From Pseudonocardia sp. KRD291 (GTDB lineage Bacteria > Actinomycetota > Actinomycetes > Mycobacteriales > Pseudonocardiaceae), in contig NZ_JADQDD010000024.1 in the NCBI RefSeq assembly GCF_019263595.1, positions 1 through 35,004 on the forward strand: a stretch of DNA of 35,004 bases. Direction: 5' to 3'. The translations under genes were made by a program, and so were the position numbers. Every line of letters starts with the position of its first letter. The first letter of the stretch is position 1. Under the pieces are notes generated by a model. The model made no database searches. It saw nothing but the letters and a program-made list of their open reading frames with translations, and was not told the DNA's origin. Positions 1 through 6,453 of the stretch are shown piece after piece.

Positions 1-53
1 CCCCGGCCACCGCATCCCAGGCACCGACCGATCACCGCACCGAGGGAGCCCCG

Positions 54-221
54 ATGTTGATCCATGAAGCCCTGGCGAGATCCCGACAGCGGGAGGCCGA
101 ACGCGAGGCCCGGCAGTACCGCCGGGCCCGCACCCTGACCGCCGGACGACGGTGGGCCCGGCTCGCCGCATGGGCCCAGCGGCGGGCGCAGGCCGAACGC
201 GACCGGGTCGCGCCCGGCTGA
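54..221 (+). CDS. Small basic 55-aa protein, function unknown
   Basis: The ATG is preceded by a good GAGGGA ribosome binding site, and the frame runs to a TGA just before a strong hairpin. The product is rich in Arg, Ala and Glu (MLIHEALARSRQREAEREAR at the N-terminus). It looks like one or two long charged helices, with no signal peptide and no cysteines. Its composition would allow nucleic-acid or ribosome binding, but no domain is recognisable. It converges on the ABC1 kinase gene. I do not recognise a named family. The call rests on the ribosome binding site, the terminator placement and the helical character. The alternative is a fortuitous GC-rich frame. Confidence 0.6.
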   Translation: MLIHEALARSRQREAEREARQYRRARTLTAGRRWARLAAWAQRRAQAERDRVAPG

Positions 222-252
222 CCCGGCCGGCCCCCGGCACAGGAACACACGA

Positions 253-299
253 ACACGACGACGCCCCACCCGAGGAGACCGGGCGGGGCGTCGTCGTGT
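253..299. terminator. Bidirectional hairpin between convergent genes
   Basis: The arms 253-272 and 280-299 are complementary over 20 bp with one mismatch (ACACGACGACGCCCC core), with a 7-nt loop. It lies between the end of the 55-aa gene and the end of the ABC1 kinase gene. There is no U-tract, as is common in high-GC actinobacteria. Confidence 0.75.
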
Positions 300-309
300 G
301 TCCGGGCGC

Positions 310-1644
310 CTACTCCCCGGCGGCGGGGATGCCTCCGTCGAAGAGCTCCGGCTGCCACGCGGCGACGATGTCGCGCAGCCGCACCCGGGCGTCGAGCTGG
401 CAGAGGATGCCGAGGGTCCCCATCGTCACCCGGTGCACGAGCAGGAACTGCGGCGGCAGGTTCAGCTGCCGCGCCGTCGCCGCCTCCGGGTTGCGCAGGT
501 CCCCGACGCGTTCGGCCTGGCTCTGGATCCACCGGCGGCTGAAGTGGAACTCCTCGGTCCGCAGCGGCTCGGTGAACGGGGCCAGGTAGCCCATCGCCTC
601 CTCCGGGTCGAGGCGGCTGCCCTCGAGCACGAACCCGGCGTCGCGCATCAGCGTCATCAGATCGGCCGAGCGGTACTCCAGCGCGAACTTCGTCATCTGC
701 ACCAGCTCCCGCGGCATCCCGTCGGGCAGCCGCGCGACCGCGCCGAAGTCCAGGACCAACAGGCGGCCGTCGTCGAGGACTCCGAAGTTGCCCGGGTGCG
801 GGTCGGAGTGCAGCAGGTGCGCCCGCGTGGGGGCCGAGTAGTGGAACTCGGCCAGCAGCGCGCCGGCGGCGTCGCGTTCGTCCCGGGTGCCGTCGCGGAT
901 GACCGAGGACAGCGGGCGCCCGGTGACCCACTCGCTGACCATCGCCTTGGGTGCCGACGCCACGACGCGGGGGACGACGACGTTCTCGTCGCCGTCGTAG
1001 ATCGCGCCGAACTCACGCTGGTAGGCGGCCTCGTCGCGGTAGTCGAGCTCCTCCTCCATCCGGTTCTTGAGCTCGGTGATCAGCGGCTTGAGCTCCAGGC
1101 CGGGGGCGAGCGGCTGTAGCAGCCTGCTCATCCGGCCGAGCTGGCGCAGGTCCGAGCGCAGGGCCTCCTCCGCGCCCGGGTACTGGACCTTCACCGCGAC
1201 CTCGCGGCCGTCGTGCCAGATCGCGCGGTGCACCTGCCCGATGCTGGCCGACGCGGCGGGGACGTCGTCGAAGTCCTGGAAGCGGGCGTGCCAGCCGCGG
1301 CCGAACTGCTCGGCGAGCATGTGGTGGACGTCGGCCCTGGGCATCGGCGGTGCGGCGGTCTGGAGCTTGACCAGCGCCTCCCGGTACGGCTCGGCGAACT
1401 CGTCCGGGATCGCCGCCTCGAACACGCTCAGCGCCTGGCCGAACTTCATGGCGCCGCCCTTGAGCTCGCCGAGCACCGCGAACAGCTGCTCGGCGCTCTT
1501 CGCGGCGAGCTGGGCCGAGATCTCGTCCCGGTCACCGCCGGTCAGGCGCCGTCCCCACCCCGCTGCCGCTCGTCCGGCGACGCCCAGGGGCAGGCCGGCG
1601 AGCTTGGCGGTGCGCGAAGCGGTCCGTCGGGGTATGTCGCTCAC
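310..1644 (-). CDS. ABC1/UbiB (AarF) family atypical kinase-like ATPase
   Basis: This 444-aa protein has the diagnostic ABC1 features. They are the KxGQ motif (KFGQ, residues 67-70), the Ala-rich loop replacing the glycine loop (AASASIGQVH, about 130-139), the VAVK lysine (about 152), the catalytic HSDPHPGN (279-286) and LDFG (298-301). Bacterial UbiB proteins support quinone or lipid metabolism through ATPase activity; actinobacterial members are largely uncharacterised. The GTG start at 1644 overlaps the upstream gene's stop (GTGA), so the two genes are probably translationally coupled. The reading frame stays open further upstream, but that extension is Arg/Gly-rich shadow sequence inside the neighbour. 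The specific substrate cannot be read from sequence. Confidence 0.93.
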   Translation of the reverse strand: MSDIPRRTASRTAKLAGLPLGVAGRAAAGWGRRLTGGDRDEISAQLAAKSAEQLFAVLGELKGGAMKFGQALSVFEAAIPDEFAEPYREALVKLQTAAPPMPRADVHHMLAEQFGRGWHARFQDFDDVPAASASIGQVHRAIWHDGREVAVKVQYPGAEEALRSDLRQLGRMSRLLQPLAPGLELKPLITELKNRMEEELDYRDEAAYQREFGAIYDGDENVVVPRVVASAPKAMVSEWVTGRPLSSVIRDGTRDERDAAGALLAEFHYSAPTRAHLLHSDPHPGNFGVLDDGRLLVLDFGAVARLPDGMPRELVQMTKFALEYRSADLMTLMRDAGFVLEGSRLDPEEAMGYLAPFTEPLRTEEFHFSRRWIQSQAERVGDLRNPEAATARQLNLPPQFLLVHRVTMGTLGILCQLDARVRLRDIVAAWQPELFDGGIPAAGE

Positions 1645-2774
1645 CCCCTGATTGTCTCCCGCCACGGGGCATGTCCGCACGCCGCACCCGCCGGACGGGC
1701 CCGATCGCCGGGTGCCGGCGCGGTGACCGGTACCGCAGCGCCGCACGGGCAACCGGGGTGCGCGGCCCACACGCGGGTGACGACGCCTGCCGTGTCGAGG
1801 TCCAGCTCGAGCGTCGCGTCCAGGCTCGGCGGCGGGGGCCCGCCGGTCGTCGGGCCGTCCAGGGCGAGCAACGCCTGCGCCGCGCCGAGGGCGGCGGTCG
1901 CGGCCAACACGCCGGGCTCCGCGGACCCGGTCCGGTCGGCCAGCGCTGCGGTGAGCGCGGGCCAACCCGGGTCGAGACCGGTCCGGTGCAGGTCGAGACA
2001 GCGCAGGCAGGCCGAACGGCCGGGCAGCACCAGCGGGCCGACGACGCCCCGCCCGTCGCGCACGCGCACCACCAGGTGCTCCACGGCGCGGCCGGTCAGG
2101 GCGTCGGCCTCGTCGAGCCGGCGGGCCTGGGCGTCGGTGAGCACCACCAGGTCCGGCGGGGTACGGCCGGGTGTGGCGGCGCGCGTCCCCGGCGCCGTCG
2201 CGGCGATCAGCTCCGCGGCGACCCGGGACCGGTCGCGACCCAGCGCCCGCGCGGGCAGCCCTGCGATGAGCAGATCGGGCGGCCCCACCGGCCCGGACGT
2301 CCGGGCGTGCACCGCCCCGACGCCGGCCCGCGACAGCGCGGCGGACACGGCGAGCGCCAGCGGGCCGTCCCCGCGGACCTGGACGTGGGAGCCGGCGCGG
2401 CGACGGGCGACCCGGTCCGGCGTCCGGGCGTCACGCAGGAGCCCGGCGCCGAGCAACGCCGCCAGCAGAGCGGTGCCCGTGCCCGGGTCCGCCCCGCGGC
2501 CGGCGGCGCGCCGGAGCAGGTCCGCGGTGTCCACCGGGGCGGGCCCCAGCTCGTCGAGCATCGCCGCGCCGGCCGGGCAGAGGTCCTCCAGGACCAGACC
2601 CCGCACCGGGTCGAGGCCCACCTGGCGGGAGTCCGGCCCGCGGACCAGGACGAACAGGTGCGGGGCGAGCACCACGCGGGCGGGCAGCCCCTCCGGTGCG
2701 CCCGGGTGCCACGGCGCCGGGTGCGACGACGCCGGGTGCGACGACGCCGGGCGCGGGACGGCGGAACGGGTCAT
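1641..2774 (-). CDS. E1-like (ThiF / TOMM cyclodehydratase-type) protein, orphan
   Basis: This 377-aa protein resembles the E1-like proteins annotated in actinobacteria as 'ThiF family' or 'TOMM precursor leader peptide-binding'. Visible features are a winged-helix-like N-terminal half with Leu/Ala-rich helices, a GDGPLA segment where a Rossmann GxGxxG would fall, and two paired cysteine motifs (CLRC and, near the C-terminus, CPCG). The cysteine pairs match the zinc tetrathiolate of E1-like folds. No YcaO partner, precursor peptide or ubiquitin-like protein lies nearby, so it is probably not part of a thiazole/oxazole cluster. It is coupled to the ABC1 kinase by a GTGA overlap and divergent from the YgjP-type gene. 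The N-terminus has a low-complexity HPASSHPASSHPAPWHP stretch. The ATG at 2774 is chosen; earlier in-frame starts run into the divergent gene. Confidence 0.78.
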   Translation of the reverse strand: MTRSAVPRPASSHPASSHPAPWHPGAPEGLPARVVLAPHLFVLVRGPDSRQVGLDPVRGLVLEDLCPAGAAMLDELGPAPVDTADLLRRAAGRGADPGTGTALLAALLGAGLLRDARTPDRVARRRAGSHVQVRGDGPLALAVSAALSRAGVGAVHARTSGPVGPPDLLIAGLPARALGRDRSRVAAELIAATAPGTRAATPGRTPPDLVVLTDAQARRLDEADALTGRAVEHLVVRVRDGRGVVGPLVLPGRSACLRCLDLHRTGLDPGWPALTAALADRTGSAEPGVLAATAALGAAQALLALDGPTTGGPPPPSLDATLELDLDTAGVVTRVWAAHPGCPCGAAVPVTAPAPGDRARPAGAACGHAPWRETIRG

Positions 2775-2795
2775 CGCACGATCCTGCACACCGGC

Positions 2796-2839
2796 GTACG
2801 GATGCGGGCCGGATCCGTACGGCGCGTTCGCATCCGCAC
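2796..2839. promoter_or_regulatory. Divergent intergenic inverted repeats, candidate operator
   Basis: A perfect 8-bp inverted repeat, GTACGGAT-N9-ATCCGTAC, spans 2796-2820. A further related half-site follows at 2826-2839: its reverse complement, GTGCGGATGCGAAC, matches GTACGGATGCGGGC at 2796-2809. The three half-sites lie between the divergent E1-like and YgjP-type genes, where a shared regulator could act. No regulator gene is adjacent. Confidence 0.4.
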
Positions 2840-2894
2840 AGCCGCTACACCCCGGGGGAGGGCGGCCGCGCGGCGGCGGGCCTACCCTGAGGAC

Positions 2895-3533
2895 ATGGCC
2901 AGCCCCCCGGTCGTCGAGGTCCGCCGCAGTGCACGACGCCGCCGGATGGTCAGTGCCCGACGCGAGGGCGACACGGTCATCGTGTTCATCCCCGGCTGGA
3001 TGAGCGAGCGCGAGGAGCACGACTGGGTCGCCGAGATGGTCCGGCGGCTGGAGCGCAGCGAGCGCAAGCGCCGTTCCCCGGGCCGTCGCGGCGACGACGC
3101 GCTGTTCCGCCGGGCCGCCGAGCTGTCCACCCGCTATCTGGAGGGCCGCGCCCGCCCGGTGTCGGTCCGCTGGGTGGCGCCGATGCGGACCCGGTGGGCC
3201 TCCTGCACCCCCGACGACGGCACCATCCGGGTCAGCGAGAGGCTGCGTGACGTGCCGGGCTGGGTCGTGGACTACGTGCTCGTCCACGAACTCGCGCACC
3301 TGCTCTCCGCGGCGCACGACGAGACGTTCTGGGCGTGGGTGCACCACTACCCGAAGGCCGAGCGGGCGATCGGGTACCTGGAGGGCCTCAGCGCCGCCGC
3401 GGCACTCGGGATGATCGGCGTCGACGGCGACGGCGCGGAGGACGGCGACGTGGACGCTCGCGGGGCCGTGGACGCGGGCGGTGCCGTGGACTCCGGAGCC
3501 GCCGACGAGCCGGACGCGCTCGCGGCAGGCTGA
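2895..3533 (+). CDS. YgjP/WLM-type M48-like metal-dependent hydrolase (DUF45)
   Basis: This 212-aa protein has the DUF45/YgjP layout. A basic N-terminal strand region leads to VRWVAPMRTRWASC (the R-x-RWGSC-type family motif), then the zinc motif HELAH at 131-135 and a third histidine ligand in HDETFW (141). Such proteins are SprT-like zincins with unknown substrates. The last 40 residues form a Gly/Asp/Ala-rich acidic tail (GDGAEDGDVDARGAVDAGG...) that is not part of the domain. No Shine-Dalgarno is seen. TACCCT at 2883-2888 lies 6 nt before the ATG, which fits a leaderless transcript. It is divergent from the E1-like/ABC1 pair and convergent with the DUF2342 gene. Confidence 0.9.
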   Translation: MASPPVVEVRRSARRRRMVSARREGDTVIVFIPGWMSEREEHDWVAEMVRRLERSERKRRSPGRRGDDALFRRAAELSTRYLEGRARPVSVRWVAPMRTRWASCTPDDGTIRVSERLRDVPGWVVDYVLVHELAHLLSAAHDETFWAWVHHYPKAERAIGYLEGLSAAAALGMIGVDGDGAEDGDVDARGAVDAGGAVDSGAADEPDALAAG

Positions 3534-3570
3534 GCCCCCGGAGCCCCGGAGCCGCCGCGACCGGCCGGGG

Positions 3571-5136
3571 TCAGCTCGTCGAGGTGCCGGTGGAGCCGCC
3601 GGGGCCCTCGTCGTCGGGCTTGGAGTGGTCGGGCCGGGAGTCGTCGGGCCCGGAGTCGCCGCGCTCGTCACCGGTGGACGGGTCACCGGCCGCCTCGGCG
3701 TCGGCCCGCATCTGCTTCTCCAGCTCCGCGATCGGGTCGTCGGTCTCGAGGGAGCGGCGCACGAACGCGGCCGGGTCGTCCAGGTCGTCGGCCGACGGGA
3801 TCAGGTCCGGGTGCGCCCAGACGGCGTCGCGGCCCGCGGCGCCGTGCTCCCGGCTGAGCAGCTGCCACAGCTCCGCGGCGGCCCGCAGCCGGCGCGGGCG
3901 CAGCTCCAGCCCGACGATCGTGGCGAAGGCCTGCTCGGCCGGCCCGCCCGAGGCACGACGGCGGCGCATCGTCTCGCGCAGCGCCTCCGCACCGGGCAGC
4001 CGCTCGCCCAGTGCCTCGGCGACCACGGCGTCCACCCACCCCTCGATCAGGGCGAGCAGCGTCTCCAGCCGCGCCAGCGCCGCCTTCTGCTCGGGGGTGT
4101 CCTCCGGCTCGAACATGCCCGAGGACATGGCCTCCTGGATCGAGGCCGGGTTGGACGGGTCGATGTTCTGGGCCAGCTCCTCGATCCGCGAGGTGTCCAC
4201 GGTGATGCCGCGCGCGTACTCCTCGACCGTGCCCAACAGCCGCTCCCGGAGCCAGCCGACGTGCGCGAACAGCCGCTGGTGGGCGGCCTCGCGGGCGGCC
4301 AGGTAGAGCATGACCTCACCGGCCGGCAGGTCGAGCCCCTCGGTGAACGTGGCGATGGACTCGGGCAGCAGTGCCGCGGTGCGGTCCGGCCCGATCGGGA
4401 TGCCCAGGTCGGTGGAGCTGAGCACCTCGGAGGCGAGCTGGGCCAAACCCTGGCCGAGCTGGGTGCCGAACGCCAGGCCACCCATCTGGCCGATCATCCC
4501 GAGCATCGGGCCGGCCTGCGCGCGGACCTCCTCGGGCAGGCCCTCCACCCAGGCACCGGAGATGCGGCGGGCGACCGGGTCGCACATCCGCTTCCAGGTC
4601 GGCATGCCCGCCTTGACCCAGTCGGTCGCCGTCCAGGCCACGACGTCGGTCGCGCCGGCCGGGAACTCGGTGGCCGGGTCCAGCCACATCTCGGCCAGCT
4701 TGAACGCCTCGACGACGGCCCTGCGCTGCTCGTCGGTCAGCGACGAGGTGGTCTGGGCGAGCTGCTGGGTCGCCATCTGCGCGGCCAGGTCGTAGTTGAC
4801 CGGCCCGTCGTCGCCACCGGTCCCGGCGCTGCTGAGCATCTGGCCGAGCTGGCTGAGCATCTGGCCGAGCTGGCTGACGTCGAACCCGCCGGGTCCGCCT
4901 GCGCCGGGCATCCCCGGCATCCCGGGCATGCCCGGCATCCCCGGGAACGCGCCGAACCCGCCGGCCGGGTCGCCGGCGCCGGGCGGCAGCTTGCCGAACC
5001 CGAACGGGTCCTGCGGCCCCTCTCCCTGGTCGCCGCCACCGGTGTCCCCTCCGGAGGCGTCCCCGGACTCGCGCCGGCGGTCGTCACGGTCGCGGTCGCG
5101 GTCGGAGGGACCGAAGCCGAAGGGCACATCACTCAT
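3571..5136 (-). CDS. DUF2342 zincin-like putative metalloprotease
   Basis: This 521-aa protein matches the actinobacterial DUF2342 (zinicin-like, 'zinc-dependent metalloprotease') family. Recognisable parts are GPVNYDLA (about 111-118), the long helical core, and the metal-binding helix AREAAHQRLFAH (about 281-292). The classical HExxH is not present, which is usual for this family. The N-terminal 105 residues are disordered: a charged DRDRDRDD segment, four or five PGM repeats and a perfect duplication of SQLGQML. The C-terminus is also acidic and Gly/Ser/Pro-rich. The ATG at 5136 is chosen because ACCGTA (TACGGT on the coding strand) at 5144-5149 lies 7 nt upstream, as in the other leaderless genes here; a GTG at 5145 is possible. 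Confidence 0.92.
   Translation of the reverse strand: MSDVPFGFGPSDRDRDRDDRRRESGDASGGDTGGGDQGEGPQDPFGFGKLPPGAGDPAGGFGAFPGMPGMPGMPGMPGAGGPGGFDVSQLGQMLSQLGQMLSSAGTGGDDGPVNYDLAAQMATQQLAQTTSSLTDEQRRAVVEAFKLAEMWLDPATEFPAGATDVVAWTATDWVKAGMPTWKRMCDPVARRISGAWVEGLPEEVRAQAGPMLGMIGQMGGLAFGTQLGQGLAQLASEVLSSTDLGIPIGPDRTAALLPESIATFTEGLDLPAGEVMLYLAAREAAHQRLFAHVGWLRERLLGTVEEYARGITVDTSRIEELAQNIDPSNPASIQEAMSSGMFEPEDTPEQKAALARLETLLALIEGWVDAVVAEALGERLPGAEALRETMRRRRASGGPAEQAFATIVGLELRPRRLRAAAELWQLLSREHGAAGRDAVWAHPDLIPSADDLDDPAAFVRRSLETDDPIAELEKQMRADAEAAGDPSTGDERGDSGPDDSRPDHSKPDDEGPGGSTGTSTS
4832..4873 (-). repeat. Perfect 21-bp tandem duplication in DUF2342 gene
   Basis: The 21-bp unit at 4832-4852 is repeated without change at 4853-4873 and encodes SQLGQML twice. 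Next to it (about 4904-4945) lies a run of 9-bp repeats encoding PGM units. Identity at the nucleotide level suggests recent slippage in a disordered linker. Confidence 0.75.
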
Positions 5137-5241
5137 GAGACCCACCGTACGCGGGAGGCCATCCGCGTGTGGCCGCGCTCCGCCGCTGGTGGGCGCCTGT
5201 TCGCCGACAGCGTGACGCCGACCGTCAGGGGACGCGACGCG

Positions 5242-6270
5242 TCAGGAGCAGCCCCGCGGAACGCCCCCGGCCCGGAGCGTGTCCAGCGCCGTCACCGCGT
5301 CGCCGACCGTGCCCACGCGGGCCAGCTGCAGCCCGTCCGGGGCGTCGGAGGCGGCCTCGGCGCAGTTGTCCGCGGGCACCAGGAACGTCTGTGCCCCGAC
5401 CTCGGAGGCCTTGAGCATCTTGAACCGGATGCCGCTGATCGGGCCGACGGTGCCCTCCGGGGTGATGGTGCCGGTGCCCGCGACGAACCGGCCGCCGGTG
5501 AGCTCGCCCGGCGTCAGCTTGTCGACCAGGGCGAGGGTGAACATGAGCCCGGCCGAGGGGCCGCCCACGTCGCCCAGCGTGATCGAGAGCCGATCGCCTG
5601 CGGCCGGCGCGGTGGCCGGGGTGATGCCGAGGAACGCCCGCGCCGGGTCCCCGGGGTAGCCGGACGGGGTGACGCTCACGTCCCGCACCGGGTCGTCACC
5701 CCGCTTGACGCGCAGCGCCAGCGGAACGCCCGGGCGGGCGGCCCGCAGCGTCTCCAGCAGCATCGGGACCGACGCGACCGGTCGGCCGGACACGGCGACG
5801 ATCTGGTCGCCCTCGGCCAGCACGCCCGACGACGGCGAGCCGGGGGTGAGCGCGCCGACCGTCACCCGGGTCGGCATCTTCAGGAACGTCAGCGCCGCGG
5901 CCTCGGCGTTGGCCACCGAGCTGTCGAACTCCAGCTTGTTCTCCGAGGTGACCTGCTGCTCGGAGAGGTCCGGCGGGTACAGCGTGAACCGCGGGACGAG
6001 CTGGTGGTCGCCGGAGAACCACAGCCCCAGCGCCTGGAACGCGGTGATCCGGTCGGTGACCCCGACCGTGGTCATGTTCAGGTGCCCGGACGTCGGGTAG
6101 TTGGGCAGGCCGTCGGCGGAGACCACCGGCTTGCCCTCGACGACGCCGAGCGTGTCGAACGTCGGCCCCGGCCCGAGCGAGACCACCGGGGCGGGCACGA
6201 CGGACCCGACGACGGCGATTCCCAGCAACAGCAGGAGCGCCGTCATCCACGACGAAGATCGAACGCCCAC
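5242..6270 (-). CDS. Membrane-anchored PDZ - Lon-like (S16) serine protease, YlbL family
   Basis: This 342-aa protein has one N-terminal membrane anchor (about 9-30), a PDZ domain (about 135-205, LTPGSPSSGVLAEGDQIVAV) and a C-terminal Lon-type S16 domain. The catalytic serine is in GGPSAG (about 239) and the lysine in GIRFKMLKA (about 284), giving the Ser-Lys dyad. The order matches B. subtilis YlbL and mycobacterial homologues. Substrates are unknown in actinobacteria; the active site should face outside the cell. The GTG start has no Shine-Dalgarno, but ACCCTA (TAGGGT) at 6277-6282 is 6 nt upstream, consistent with a leaderless mRNA. It is divergent from the UPF0182 gene. Confidence 0.93.
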   Translation of the reverse strand: MGVRSSSWMTALLLLLGIAVVGSVVPAPVVSLGPGPTFDTLGVVEGKPVVSADGLPNYPTSGHLNMTTVGVTDRITAFQALGLWFSGDHQLVPRFTLYPPDLSEQQVTSENKLEFDSSVANAEAAALTFLKMPTRVTVGALTPGSPSSGVLAEGDQIVAVSGRPVASVPMLLETLRAARPGVPLALRVKRGDDPVRDVSVTPSGYPGDPARAFLGITPATAPAAGDRLSITLGDVGGPSAGLMFTLALVDKLTPGELTGGRFVAGTGTITPEGTVGPISGIRFKMLKASEVGAQTFLVPADNCAEAASDAPDGLQLARVGTVGDAVTALDTLRAGGVPRGCS

Positions 6271-6344
6271 GATCGCACCCTACGGCCCGTCACCCGGACG
6301 GGCGTGCAGCGGCCGTCCGAAACCCGAATGCGGGGGATTCAACC

Positions 6345-6371
6345 GGGAACTCACGCGTTCTCCGTAGAGTT
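6345..6371 (+). promoter_or_regulatory. Possible ECF-type promoter upstream of UPF0182 gene
   Basis: GGGAAC (6345-6350) and GTT (6369-6371) are 18 nt apart, which resembles the GGAAT/GGAAC-N18-GTT pattern of SigR/SigE-type promoters. TAGAGT at 6365-6370 could instead be a housekeeping -10, but it lacks a well-spaced -35. The assignment is tentative. Confidence 0.3.
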
Positions 6372-6453
6372 GTCGGCACAGTGGGACAACCGCGCCGTCG
6401 CTCCCCGCCGGCCGGTCGCCCGCTCCTGATTCCCGAAGTACTGGAGCGTGACC

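Noticed and set aside
3481..6429. A 982-aa plus-strand frame across the DUF2342 and PDZ-S16 genes
   Set aside because: It is antisense to two well-supported genes, has a Gly/Arg/Gln-biased composition and no domain. It is a normal by-product of very high GC.
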